64,000 nt of DNA from Flavobacteriales bacterium (GTDB lineage: Bacteria > Bacteroidota > Bacteroidia > Flavobacteriales_C > GCA-002722245): positions 117,561 to 181,560 of the forward strand of contig PBEC01000008.1 in NCBI GenBank assembly GCA_002717515.1, in the 5' to 3' direction. Shown piece after piece: positions 36,227 to 45,246 of this stretch. The translations under genes and the position numbers were made by a program. Each line of letters starts with the position of its first letter. The stretch's first letter is position 1. The notes beneath the pieces were generated by a model. The model was not told the origin of the DNA. It ran no database searches and saw only the letters and a program-made list of their open reading frames with translations.

Positions 36227-37279
36227 ATGAAAAAGGTAGCTGTTGTCATATTAAATTGGAATGGAGTAAAACTTCTGGAAGAGTTTTTACCCAGTGTTTT
36301 ATCATCTTTACCGGAATACGCTGAATTAATTATAGCAGACAATGCTTCAAACGACAATAGTATTGAATTCCTTACTTCCTGCTATCCACAAGTTAAAATC
36401 ATTCAAAATACCAGTAACGGAGGTTTTGCAAAAGGATATAATGAAGCTCTTAAGTCCATTGAAAATGAATATTTAGTATTACTCAATTCGGATGTTGAAA
36501 CGCCAGAAAAATGGATTGAACCAGTAATCAATATAATGGATGAAAATCCAAAAATTGGAGCAGCAATGCCCAAGATTTTACAACAAAAAAGTAAAAACCA
36601 TTTTGAATATGCAGGGGCAGCAGGAGGATTCATAGACAAGTGGGGATTTCCATTTTGTAGAGGGAGAATTTTTGATACTCTGGAAGAGGATTTAGGTCAA
36701 TACAATACCAATGTACCAATTTTTTGGGCAACAGGTGCCTGTATGTTTGTTCGGAATAATCTTTTTAAAAAACTGAAAGGATTCGATGAGTTTTTTTTCG
36801 CCCATATGGAAGAAATCGACTTATGTTGGAGAATACAAAAATCCGGGTACTTAATTTATGCAATTGGAGAATCTCACGTTTATCATTTGGGGGGAGGAAC
36901 TCTCAATAAATTAAGTCCGCAAAAAACATTTTTAAATTTTAGAAACAACTTACTTTTATTGGTTAAAAACCATCCAAAAAAGATGTTTTTGATTAAAATT
37001 ATTCAAAAATTATTGCTCGATGCGATAGCAGGATTTAAGTTCCTGGCTGAAGGAAACATAAAACATTTTTTTGCTGTTTTTAAAGCTCACCTTTCTTTTT
37101 ACAGAAGTTTACCTAAATATTTAAAAATTCGAAAACAAATTAATAAAGACTCTATTAACAGCGAAATTATTGGAATATACAATTCGTCAATAGCAGGAGA
37201 TTATTTTTTGTCCAAGAAGAAAAAATATTCTGATTTATCCAATACATTATTTTCGGAATACATAAATAAAGGAAAATGA
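36227..37279 (+). CDS. Family 2 glycosyltransferase
   Basis: A 350-residue GT-A enzyme. The track starts at TTG 36215; ATG 36227 gives MKKVAVVILNWNGVKLLEEFLPS and is preferred. Motifs are ILNWNG, ADNASNDNSIEFL, the DxD-type LLNSDVETPEKW, and HMEEIDLCWRIQKSGY. The C-terminus (about 240-350) is helical and basic, perhaps for membrane contact. It resembles rhamnosyl-type transferases (WbbL-like), transferring a nucleotide-sugar unit to a glycan at the inner membrane. It lies 148 bp before a related, larger fusion. Confidence 0.9.
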   Translation: MKKVAVVILNWNGVKLLEEFLPSVLSSLPEYAELIIADNASNDNSIEFLTSCYPQVKIIQNTSNGGFAKGYNEALKSIENEYLVLLNSDVETPEKWIEPVINIMDENPKIGAAMPKILQQKSKNHFEYAGAAGGFIDKWGFPFCRGRIFDTLEEDLGQYNTNVPIFWATGACMFVRNNLFKKLKGFDEFFFAHMEEIDLCWRIQKSGYLIYAIGESHVYHLGGGTLNKLSPQKTFLNFRNNLLLLVKNHPKKMFLIKIIQKLLLDAIAGFKFLAEGNIKHFFAVFKAHLSFYRSLPKYLKIRKQINKDSINSEIIGIYNSSIAGDYFLSKKKKYSDLSNTLFSEYINKGK

Positions 37280-37375
37280 ATTTGACTAATCCTTGAACAG
37301 CTTAAACTATTAATTTCGTTAATCACACGATAGTTTTTTGCATCAAAAAATAATTCTACTCCTCTTTAATTTATA

Positions 37376-37405
37376 TTGACTTTACAGTAATTTTCGTTAA
37401 TTTTG
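37376..37405 (+). promoter_or_regulatory. Promoter of the GT2 fusion gene (TTG-N19-TAATTTTG)
   Basis: TTG (37376-37378) and TAATTTTG (37398-37405) are separated by exactly 19 nt, a perfect Bacteroidota promoter. The TTG start codon of the gene lies 23 nt after the -7 box. Confidence 0.75.
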
Positions 37406-37427
37406 CATACCCTAAATTCACCGTAAC

Positions 37428-39377
37428 TTGAAGTTATCCGTTATAATTGTCAACTACAATGTTCAGCATTTTCTTGAACAATGTCTGCAAAGCGTGTTTA
37501 AAGCTTTGCAAAATATTGAATCGGAAGTTTGGGTAGTAGATAATAATTCTGTTGACGGTTCAGTTGCAATGATACAGGAAAAGTTTCCGGATGTTAAACT
37601 GTTTGCCTCCAAAAATAATTTAGGTTTTTCGCGCGGAAACAATCTTGCCATAAAAAAATCATCAGGAGAATACACTCTTCTTCTAAATCCAGATACTCTT
37701 GTTGAAGAAGACACCTTTGAGAAGGTAATAAAATTCATGGATAACACCCCCAAGGCAGGAGGTTTGGGGGTAAAAATGGTAGACGGTAAAGGAAACTTTC
37801 TGCCTGAATCAAAGCGATCACTTCCCACACCCTCTGTAGCATTTTATAAAATATTTGGTCTTTCCAGTCTATTTCCGAAAAGTAAACGATTTGGAAAATA
37901 TCATTGTGGTCACTTAGATAAAAACGAAAATCATGAAATCGAAATTTTATCCGGTGCCTTTATGCTTATGCGAAAATCAGCACTGGATGAAGTGGGAATG
38001 TTGGATGAAGATTTCTTCATGTACGGTGAAGACATCGATTTATCCTATCGATTGTTGAAAGGAGGATATAAAAACTACTATTTCGCAGACACTCGAATCA
38101 TTCATTACAAAGGAGAGAGCACGAAGAAAAGCTCAGTGAATTATGTATTTGTGTTTTACAATGCAATGATCATTTTTGCAAAAAAACATTTCTCTTCAAA
38201 AAACGCATCACTTTTTAGCTTTTTGATAAAAATTGCCATCTATTTCAGAGCCTCAATTGCAATATTAAATCGAATGGTAAAAAAATCAGCTTTACCCATA
38301 CTCGATGCATCACTATTACTAGGTGGCATACTAAGTTTCAAACACTTATGGGAATCAAAAATAAAAGGCTTTTCATACCCAAATGAACTCCAATATTATT
38401 TCATTCCCGGAATATCACTCATAATATTAATGTCTGTTGCCTTTTTTGGTGGCTACAAAAAGAAGTTAAAATTGAGTAAAATCCTGAGAGGTGTTATTTT
38501 TGGAGCTGTTACAATATTTATTGGCTATGGTTTCATAGATGAAAAGTACAGGTTTTCAAGAGCAATTATTGCTTTTAGCGCTGTTTGGTCCTCAATAGCC
38601 CTGATTTCCTCACGAATGTTGCTTCAGTTTTTCAAATATGGAGATTTTGAAATTGACTCTAATTCACGAAAAAACGTAGGAATCATTGGTAATACCAAAG
38701 AAATTGAGCGCGTAAAGGACATACTTCAAAAATCAAACTTTTTATTGCAAAACTTTGTATTCATCGCATCCGATAACTCCTCTGAAAACAAGTCCTTTGT
38801 TGGCAACATAAATCAATTGAATGAAATTATTCAAATTCACAAACTGGATGAAGTAATATTCTGTGCAAAAGATTTATCATCAAATAAAATTATTGAAACA
38901 ATGGAGTCACTCTCCAATCACGATGCAGAGTTTAAAATCGCACCTCCTGAATCTCTCTTTATTTTAGGAAGTTCAAGCATTGACTCACCGGGGGAACTTT
39001 ATCTTATCGACATAAACTCTCTCAATAAGCCTGAAAACATAAGAAATAAAAGAATATTTGATGTGATTTCGAGTATCATTTTACTTTTCACATCACCACT
39101 TTTAGTACTACTTGTCAAAGAACCTTCAAAAATGTTCGGTAACATCATAAATGTTTTTAAAGGTAAATTTACATGGGTAGGATACAGTAAATCATTGAAT
39201 TCGAAAAATGAACTGCCCATTTTAAAATCAAGTATTTTGTCTCCGCTGGACAGATTCGATGAAAAAAATCTTGAAAAAGAAACCATCGAACGTTTAAATA
39301 TGCAATACGTAAAAGACTATCATCCCTTAAATGACTTGGCTATACTGATCAAAGGTCTTAAAAAAATTGACCAGTAG
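37428..39377 (+). CDS. GT2 glycosyltransferase fused to a WbaP/WcaJ-like membrane module with a truncated sugar-transferase domain
   Basis: A 649-residue fusion. Residues 1-270 are a GT2 domain (VIIVNYN, VVDNNSVDGS, LLLNPDTLVEED, YGEDIDLSYR). About 280-405 have membrane helices. About 415-520 are a Rossmann CoA-binding-like region (NVGIIGNTKEIERV, LDEVIFCAKDL), as in polyprenyl-phosphate sugar transferases. The last 130 residues keep the start (NKRIFDVISSIILLFTSPLLVLL) and end (VFKGKFTWVGYS, YHPLNDLAILIKGL) of that enzyme but lack the central FRTM/DELPQ-type catalytic stretch. The second enzyme is therefore probably inactive, with the module perhaps serving as a membrane or regulatory anchor. 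The start is TTG, since an in-frame stop lies 13 nt upstream. Confidence 0.85.
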   Translation: MKLSVIIVNYNVQHFLEQCLQSVFKALQNIESEVWVVDNNSVDGSVAMIQEKFPDVKLFASKNNLGFSRGNNLAIKKSSGEYTLLLNPDTLVEEDTFEKVIKFMDNTPKAGGLGVKMVDGKGNFLPESKRSLPTPSVAFYKIFGLSSLFPKSKRFGKYHCGHLDKNENHEIEILSGAFMLMRKSALDEVGMLDEDFFMYGEDIDLSYRLLKGGYKNYYFADTRIIHYKGESTKKSSVNYVFVFYNAMIIFAKKHFSSKNASLFSFLIKIAIYFRASIAILNRMVKKSALPILDASLLLGGILSFKHLWESKIKGFSYPNELQYYFIPGISLIILMSVAFFGGYKKKLKLSKILRGVIFGAVTIFIGYGFIDEKYRFSRAIIAFSAVWSSIALISSRMLLQFFKYGDFEIDSNSRKNVGIIGNTKEIERVKDILQKSNFLLQNFVFIASDNSSENKSFVGNINQLNEIIQIHKLDEVIFCAKDLSSNKIIETMESLSNHDAEFKIAPPESLFILGSSSIDSPGELYLIDINSLNKPENIRNKRIFDVISSIILLFTSPLLVLLVKEPSKMFGNIINVFKGKFTWVGYSKSLNSKNELPILKSSILSPLDRFDEKNLEKETIERLNMQYVKDYHPLNDLAILIKGLKKIDQ

Positions 39378-39466
39378 AGTTTTAAAGCCTTATTTAATTC
39401 TGTTATGCAGAATTGCTCAACTCCCCTATTTTAGTTAATTTTAACCACCACATTGCATAAGATTTT

Positions 39467-40768
39467 ATGGCTCAAATCGAACTATTATTACCCAAGATGG
39501 GAGAGAGTGTAGCAGAAGCTACTGTAACCTCTTGGTTAAAAGAAGAGGGAGACTTTGTAGAATTAGAGGAAGGGATATTAGAAATCGCGACCGATAAAGT
39601 TGACTCTGAAGTTCCGTCGGATTACGAAGGAACATTGGTGAAAAAATTATTCAAAGAAGGAGAGGTCGTAAAAATTGGGACCCCATTTGCCATCATTGAA
39701 ATACAGGGTGAAATTGAAAAAGAAAACAAAAGCGAATCAACTCCTTCAGCTTATGAGGAACCAGATTCTTTGGAGGAACCTCCAAAATTAACATCTTCAT
39801 TGTCATCAATTGCCGTTGAAAAATCTATACAAAAAGAATCGGGAAAGTTTTACTCACCACTTGTTCGAAGTATTGCAAAAAAAGAATCTATAACCTACGA
39901 GGAACTCGAAAAAATAAGTGGTACAGGGCGCGAGGGCAGAATAACAAAAAATGACATACTAAGCTATGTTGAAAACAAAAATAGTGGAACATCATTCGAT
40001 TTAGGTAAAAAACCATCTGAACAAAACCAATCAAAACCTGCAACCTCTTATTCCGGGGCTTCAGATTTAATTGAAATGGACAGAATGAGAAAGCTCATTT
40101 CTGAGCATATGGTAGAATCGAAAAAAACGGCACCTCACGTTACAAGTGTCATTGAAATTGATGTAACCAACCTGGTAAAATGGAGAAATAAAGTAAAGGA
40201 TGAATTCCAAAAAAAGGAAGGATATAAACTAACCTTTACTCCAATTTTTGTCGAAGCAGTAGCCAAAGCCATAAAAGATTTCCCAATGGTAAATGTTAGT
40301 GTTGAAGGAGATAAAATACGCGTAAAAAAAGATGCAAATATAGGAATGGCTGTCGCCTTACCATCCGGTAATTTAATTGTACCTGTAGTTAAAGGTGCTA
40401 ATCACCTAAATCTAATAGGTACAGCCGAATCTGTGAATAACCTGACACTAAAAGCTCGAAACAACAACCTTTCCCCCGACGATGTTCAGGACGGCACCTT
40501 TACAATAACAAACATTGGTACATTTGGAAATATAATTGGAACACCAATAATAAACCAACCAGAGGTGGCAATTTTGGCCACTGGAGTAATACAAAAAAAA
40601 CCTGCAGTTATAGAAACATCCGAAGGAGATTTTATTGGAATTCGTCATATGATGTTTATGTCAATGAGTTATGATCATCGTGTAGTTGATGGGATGTTGG
40701 GAGGCAGCTTTTTAAGAAAAGTTGGAGATTATCTTGAAAATTTCGACATTAATAGACAAATTTGGTAA
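39467..40768 (+). CDS. Dihydrolipoamide acyltransferase E2 of a 2-oxoacid dehydrogenase complex
   Basis: A 433-residue E2. The lipoyl domain (about 2-78) has EIATDKVDSEVPSD with the lipoylated lysine. An acidic linker leads to a peripheral subunit-binding domain (about 125-165, YSPLVRSIAKKESI, GTGREGRITKNDIL). The catalytic domain (about 205-433) ends with MSMSYDHRVVDGMLGG, holding the catalytic His and Asp. One lipoyl domain and this sequence style fit branched-chain or general 2-oxoacid complexes. E1 and E3 genes are not adjacent. The name bkdB would be a guess, so no symbol is given. Confidence 0.95.
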   Translation: MAQIELLLPKMGESVAEATVTSWLKEEGDFVELEEGILEIATDKVDSEVPSDYEGTLVKKLFKEGEVVKIGTPFAIIEIQGEIEKENKSESTPSAYEEPDSLEEPPKLTSSLSSIAVEKSIQKESGKFYSPLVRSIAKKESITYEELEKISGTGREGRITKNDILSYVENKNSGTSFDLGKKPSEQNQSKPATSYSGASDLIEMDRMRKLISEHMVESKKTAPHVTSVIEIDVTNLVKWRNKVKDEFQKKEGYKLTFTPIFVEAVAKAIKDFPMVNVSVEGDKIRVKKDANIGMAVALPSGNLIVPVVKGANHLNLIGTAESVNNLTLKARNNNLSPDDVQDGTFTITNIGTFGNIIGTPIINQPEVAILATGVIQKKPAVIETSEGDFIGIRHMMFMSMSYDHRVVDGMLGGSFLRKVGDYLENFDINRQIW

Positions 40769-40872
40769 TTATAACTTATTTTAGCCATTGAAAATTTACG
40801 TTTAGAACGTTAATTATTTGTTAATAATCGACTTTAGCACAGAGTTTGAAGTACTCTGTAAAACTTAGACAT

Positions 40873-42975
40873 ATGAAACGACTATCATCTCTATCCGCAC
40901 TTGTACTATTTGTTTCTTCAAACTTAGTTGGTCAATACGATGTATTTATCAACAGAAATAATGAAAAGTTCAACGATGAAATTTTACAAAAACCAATAAA
41001 AAAGCAATACAACATTGCAGATGGATATTGGGATGATAAAAATTACGACTTCGCATTAAAAATTTACAAAAACATCCAAAAAGACGTTCCCTCAACAGCG
41101 TTTTTAAACTTCAAAATAGGAGAGTGTTATGCGAAAGGAACTCTACTCAAAAACAATGACTCTGCGCTTCATTATTTGGCCCTGTCTGCCGATAATGTTT
41201 CCTCAGATCTTGAGTTTGACGTGAACGACAATACGCTCCAATCTGCCCCGATATTTGCCTACTGGGAATACGCTACGTTGTTAAGAAAAAATCACAAAAT
41301 AAAAGAAGCAAAGGAAAACTTCAAGTCCTTTGAAGAATCTCTTGGGAAAAACATAGACAGTGAATGGCAAAAGAAACTCGAAAGAGAAAATAAAATTTGT
41401 GAAACTGCAAAATTACTTCTTGAAAATCCAGTCGACATAATTCTGAAAAGCATAGACAATGTGAACTCAGAATACGCTGAATATGCTCCGGTTGTATCTG
41501 CGGATGAACAAACAATGATTTTTACATCCAGAAGAAAAATTAAAGGAGGTAGTGAAAGTCAACCAAAAGATCCAATCGACTTTAAATATTATGAAGACAT
41601 TTACATTTCCAAAAAAGACGCTCAAGGAAATTGGAGTGAGCCTGAGTTAATTTCGGACAAGATTAATACGGAAGGGCATGAAGCTACAATTGGCTTATCA
41701 GTGGACGGACAGCAGCTTTTAATTTACTCAGCTCAGGAAGACCCCCAAGGAGATATATACTACTCCAAATTAAACGGTCAGGATTGGAGTAAACCCATAC
41801 CTTTTGAAGCATTAAATTCAAAAGCATCCGAAACACACGCTTGTTTCTCAGCGGACGGTAAAACGATATTCTTCACATCGAACAGAAAAGGTGGTTATGG
41901 TGGATTTGATATTTACAGAGTAACCATGCTTCCAAATGGAGCATGGAGTAAGCCTTTAAATCTTGGACCTAAAATCAATACTGAATTTGATGACAGAGCT
42001 CCTTTCATTCACCCTGACGGAGTGTCCCTGTTCTTTTCTTCAAACGGACATGAAACAATGGGTGGATTCGATATATTCCAAGCAACCGACCTTGGTGAGG
42101 ATGGATGGAGTACACCTGAAAACATAGGTTACCCAATAAATACAGCCGAAGATGATGTTTTCTACGCAACTTCTGTAGACGGTAAACGATCTTATTACGC
42201 TTCCAAAAAAGAAGGAGGTAAAGGAGAAAATGATTTGTACTTAATCACCATACCAAAACCACCCGTACAACCCATGACAATTATGTCGGGATACTTTACA
42301 ACAGGAGATGAAGAAGGTACGATTCCTGAAGACGCAGAAATCATTGTTAAAGACAATGAAACTGGTGAAATTGTAGGTATATTTAAACCCAATAAAAAAA
42401 CAGGTAAATATTTGTTCATTTTACCTCCTGATAAAAACTACAATGTAACATATAATGCAGACGGATACTTGTTTAAATCTGAAAACTTAATCGTACCAAA
42501 AAACTCTGCATTTCAATCCATTAAAAAGGAAATTAAACTAGCACCAATAAAAGCAAACGAATCAATTGTACTAAACAATGTATTCTTCGAATTCGAGAGC
42601 TATGATTTGACTCGTGATTCACGTACAGAACTTAATAAACTTTTTAATTTGTTATCGAATAACCCTTCAATTAAAGTTGAAATACAAGGACATACCGATT
42701 CAAAAGGTAAAAAATCATTCAACAAAAAGTTATCTCAAAAAAGAGCTGAATCCGTTAAAAACTACTTAGTTAAAAAGGGAATCAATCCAGAAAGAGTGAA
42801 AGCAGTTGGATATGGAGAAGACCAGCCAATTGCCAAAAACACAAATGCAGACGGATCCGACAACGAAGAAGGAAGAGCTTTAAACAGAAGAATTGAACTA
42901 AAAATTCTAAGCAAAGACGGAGAAGAAAAGGCAAATGTGAATAAGATTGTTGTTCCTGATAATCTAAAAAAATAA
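40873..42975 (+). CDS. OmpA-family protein with TPR, PD40 propeller and CRD-like domains (PorE-like architecture)
   Basis: The track opens at a TTG at 40846; the ATG at 40873 yields the signal peptide MKRLSSLSALVLFVSSNLVGQ and a 700-residue protein. Order: TPR-like region (about 35-180), PD40/WD40-like propeller (about 200-460, with FTSNRKGGYGGFDIYR, FSSNGHETMGGFDIFQ), a carboxypeptidase-regulatory-like beta domain (about 475-560), and a C-terminal OmpA domain with peptidoglycan binding (GHTDSKGKKSFNKKLSQKRAESV). This is the domain order of PorE, which links the T9SS to peptidoglycan, but PorE is a lipoprotein and this has no lipobox. Bacteroidota carry many such paralogues, so a T9SS role is not proven. 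Confidence 0.85.
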   Translation: MKRLSSLSALVLFVSSNLVGQYDVFINRNNEKFNDEILQKPIKKQYNIADGYWDDKNYDFALKIYKNIQKDVPSTAFLNFKIGECYAKGTLLKNNDSALHYLALSADNVSSDLEFDVNDNTLQSAPIFAYWEYATLLRKNHKIKEAKENFKSFEESLGKNIDSEWQKKLERENKICETAKLLLENPVDIILKSIDNVNSEYAEYAPVVSADEQTMIFTSRRKIKGGSESQPKDPIDFKYYEDIYISKKDAQGNWSEPELISDKINTEGHEATIGLSVDGQQLLIYSAQEDPQGDIYYSKLNGQDWSKPIPFEALNSKASETHACFSADGKTIFFTSNRKGGYGGFDIYRVTMLPNGAWSKPLNLGPKINTEFDDRAPFIHPDGVSLFFSSNGHETMGGFDIFQATDLGEDGWSTPENIGYPINTAEDDVFYATSVDGKRSYYASKKEGGKGENDLYLITIPKPPVQPMTIMSGYFTTGDEEGTIPEDAEIIVKDNETGEIVGIFKPNKKTGKYLFILPPDKNYNVTYNADGYLFKSENLIVPKNSAFQSIKKEIKLAPIKANESIVLNNVFFEFESYDLTRDSRTELNKLFNLLSNNPSIKVEIQGHTDSKGKKSFNKKLSQKRAESVKNYLVKKGINPERVKAVGYGEDQPIAKNTNADGSDNEEGRALNRRIELKILSKDGEEKANVNKIVVPDNLKK

Positions 42976-42994
42976 ACAGCCCAGTATTGGTGTT

Positions 42995-43026
42995 AAAAAA
43001 GCGAATCAAATTTGATTCGCTTTTTT
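42995..43026. terminator. Bidirectional terminator between OmpA-like gene and WYL gene
   Basis: GCGAATCA-AATT-TGATTCGC is perfectly palindromic with A6 before and T6 after. It can stop both convergent transcripts. The plus-strand U-tract contains the first two bases of the WYL gene stop codon. Confidence 0.88.
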
Positions 43027-44044
43027 AGTATTGCTCAATTGCTTTTGTCAAACGATTGCAAACGATTTCTCTTAATTCTTTTGGTTCAAGAACAACAACA
43101 TCCTCCCCGTAGCTCAAAACTCGTTCGATAAGTTCATAGGTTAAATAAACCTCTAATCCTATAACAAAACCTTTTTCATCTTCTGAAATAAATCTTTGCG
43201 AAGTATGTAGAGGTTGCGTAATCAAATATCCTTTTTGGGCAGAGGAAAACCTTAATATGACCTTAAAAAACTCTTTATCTACCTGAGTGATTCCAAAAGA
43301 GTACTTAAAAAATTCAAGTGGATCAAAACCCGGTTGAACGATGAAATCACTTTCCAATAAATTTAAATCTTTAATTCTATCAAGAGCATAAGTAGCCAAC
43401 CCCCTTTTTTGCTGAACATATCCAATTAAATACCATCTATGCTTATACTCCTTTAGTAAATAGGGATGAACAGTTATTTTTTTTGATTCATTAGAGTCGA
43501 ATCTTTTATATAGGATTTCTGTTTGATGATAGTCTTTAATTGCGGTATACAAATTCTGTAAAAATTCTTTTCCTGGGTAATTTGGGTAAGAGTCGAACTG
43601 AACAATTTTATCTATTCTTTCGTCCTGAACATCAGATGAAATATTCAATCGATCAAATATTTTTTCAATTGCGAATCTGAATTGAGCAAACATGGGGGAC
43701 TCCCTGAAATTCATCAATGTGTTTGAGGCAAACTTTATAGCATCGATATCTTCACTTTTTAAAGGAATGGAATGAATCGTATATTCTTCATCTTTGTAAT
43801 AATAGCCCATGTAAACTCTTGAAAACTTGATTGGAGCGAAAAAACCAAGCTCTTCATCAGTTCGCATCGCTCTAAAATCTTTTTCAATAGTACTAACTGA
43901 AATATGTTCACCCCAATCTGAGCCAAACAAAGAATCTTCGCACTTTGCTCGAATTTCTTCCAAAGTTGGGTAAGGTTTATACTTATTTCTAAGCATCGAA
44001 TCAATTATACGATATCTTATGAGAGCATGTTTATGTAAAGACAT
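43025..44044 (-). CDS. WYL-domain transcriptional regulator
   Basis: A 339-residue protein with an N-terminal DNA-binding winged helix-type part (about 1-70, LIRYRIIDSMLRN... VSTIEKDFRAMR) and a WYL domain (about 155-235) holding the core KHRWYLIGYVQQKRGLATYALDRI, then a C-terminal WCX-like part. WYL regulators sense ligands or nucleic acids and often control stress or defence genes. It is divergent from the thiol peroxidase gene with an inverted repeat between them, which suggests it may regulate tpx or itself. Confidence 0.88.
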   Translation of the reverse strand: MSLHKHALIRYRIIDSMLRNKYKPYPTLEEIRAKCEDSLFGSDWGEHISVSTIEKDFRAMRTDEELGFFAPIKFSRVYMGYYYKDEEYTIHSIPLKSEDIDAIKFASNTLMNFRESPMFAQFRFAIEKIFDRLNISSDVQDERIDKIVQFDSYPNYPGKEFLQNLYTAIKDYHQTEILYKRFDSNESKKITVHPYLLKEYKHRWYLIGYVQQKRGLATYALDRIKDLNLLESDFIVQPGFDPLEFFKYSFGITQVDKEFFKVILRFSSAQKGYLITQPLHTSQRFISEDEKGFVIGLEVYLTYELIERVLSYGEDVVVLEPKELREIVCNRLTKAIEQY

Positions 44045-44072
44045 ACATCTAAAATAAAAATATTTTAACTTG

Positions 44073-44099
44073 AAGTCTTGTAAAATAGAGAAAAGACTT
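44073..44099. promoter_or_regulatory. Inverted repeat AAGTCTT-N13-AAGACTT between WYL gene and tpx
   Basis: Two perfect 7-bp half sites in inverted orientation, centres 20 bp (two helical turns) apart, lie in the 88-bp divergent region. This is the geometry of a dimeric-regulator operator. No protein partner is known. Confidence 0.45.
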
Positions 44100-44132
44100 T
44101 AATCTTTAGGCAAACAATTAATTTTTAAAAAA

Positions 44133-44633
44133 ATGGCAACAGTAACATTGAAAGGAAATGCGATAAACACCTCGGGAGAACTTCCACAAATAGGAAATAA
44201 AATGCCCGATTTCAACTTAGTAAAAAACGACTTAAGTGTATTATCAAACAATGATTTACAAGGAAAAAAAGTGGTATACAATATTTTCCCAAGTGTAGAT
44301 ACCGGAACATGTGCGGCTTCAACCAGAAGGTTTAATCAGGAAGCCTCTTCCTTAGAAAATACGACGGTAGTATGTGTTTCCAGAGATCTTCCATTTGCAC
44401 AAAAAAGATTTTGTGGTGCAGAAGGTATCAACAACGTAATAATGGCATCGGATTATAAAAATGGAGATTTCGGAAAAGATTTGGGTGTTATTTTCACCGA
44501 CGGACCACTAAGTGCTTTACTATCTAGATCAGTAATAGTAGCTGATGAAGATGGTAAAATCTTATTTACTGAACAAGTTTCTGAAACTGCAGACGAACCA
44601 AACTATGAAGCAGCGTTAGCAGCTTTAAAATAG
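44133..44633 (+). CDS. tpx: Thiol peroxidase Tpx (atypical 2-Cys peroxiredoxin)
   Basis: A 166-residue protein: MATVTLKGNAINTSGELPQIGNKMPDF at the start, peroxidatic cysteine in FPSVDTGTCAASTRRFN, resolving cysteine in QKRFCGAEGI, and LLSRSVIVADEDGKILFTE. Length and motifs are those of Tpx. It reduces hydroperoxides using thioredoxin in the cytoplasm or periplasm. It is a single-gene unit divergent from a WYL regulator. Confidence 0.97.
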   Translation: MATVTLKGNAINTSGELPQIGNKMPDFNLVKNDLSVLSNNDLQGKKVVYNIFPSVDTGTCAASTRRFNQEASSLENTTVVCVSRDLPFAQKRFCGAEGINNVIMASDYKNGDFGKDLGVIFTDGPLSALLSRSVIVADEDGKILFTEQVSETADEPNYEAALAALK

Positions 44634-44650
44634 AACTTCTTGATTTTAAA

Positions 44651-44687
44651 CTCAAACATTCTAAAAACCTGGAGTGTTTGAGTTTTT
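44651..44687 (+). terminator. Intrinsic terminator of tpx
   Basis: CTCAAACATTC pairs with GAGTGTTTGAG over 11 bp (one G-U) around a 10-nt loop and is followed by TTTTT. It lies within the over-extended track ORF 44674.., supporting the later start of the YkgJ gene. Confidence 0.8.
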
Positions 44688-44718
44688 ACATAGTTCATCT
44701 GTTCTTAATTTTACCAGC

Positions 44719-45204
44719 ATGAATTTAGACGAGCTTAAAAAAAAGGCTGCAACGCAAAAAAAATCCAACAAAAAACTAGTTGCGAAGCTCAAGAAAAAAA
44801 AAGGCGGCCTTGTTGATGATTTATTTATTGAAGCCCATTCAAACGTTTTCAGCTGTACAGATTGCCTAAAATGCGCAAATTGTTGTAAAACTACCGGACC
44901 TCTTTTTACCGATAAAGACATCGACAGAATCGCCAAACATTTAAATATAAAACCTACAAAATTCATCACCGAATATTTACGAATCGATGAAGATGGAGAT
45001 TATGTTTTACAGTCTACGCCTTGTAAATTTCTTAAAAACGACAATTATTGCTCGATTTATGAAGTTAGACCTAAAGCTTGCTCAGAATATCCTCATACCG
45101 ATAGAAAGAAGCAACATCAGATACTAAACTTGAATTTAAAAAACACAGAAATTTGTCCTGGTGTTTTTGAAATTTTCGAAGAAATTAAAAGAAAGGATAT
45201 CTAA
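44719..45204 (+). CDS. YkgJ-family cysteine cluster protein
   Basis: The track start at 44674 lies in the tpx terminator; the ATG at 44719 (MNLDELKKKAATQKK) gives 161 residues. A lysine-rich N-terminal segment leads to a zinc- or iron-chelating cysteine cluster: CTDCLKCANCCKTTG, TPCKFLKNDNYCSIYEVRPKACSEYP. This is the YkgJ (UPF0153) family, whose function is unknown and thought to be metal-related. A TAATTTTA box ends 5 nt before the ATG. Confidence 0.88.
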   Translation: MNLDELKKKAATQKKSNKKLVAKLKKKKGGLVDDLFIEAHSNVFSCTDCLKCANCCKTTGPLFTDKDIDRIAKHLNIKPTKFITEYLRIDEDGDYVLQSTPCKFLKNDNYCSIYEVRPKACSEYPHTDRKKQHQILNLNLKNTEICPGVFEIFEEIKRKDI

Positions 45205-45246
45205 TATTGTGAAATAGAATTCAAGTTTAAATAGTAAACTTAGTGA

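Noticed and set aside
37463-37828. Minus-strand ORF of 121 residues
   Set aside because: Antisense to the conserved GT2 domain; no motif of its own.
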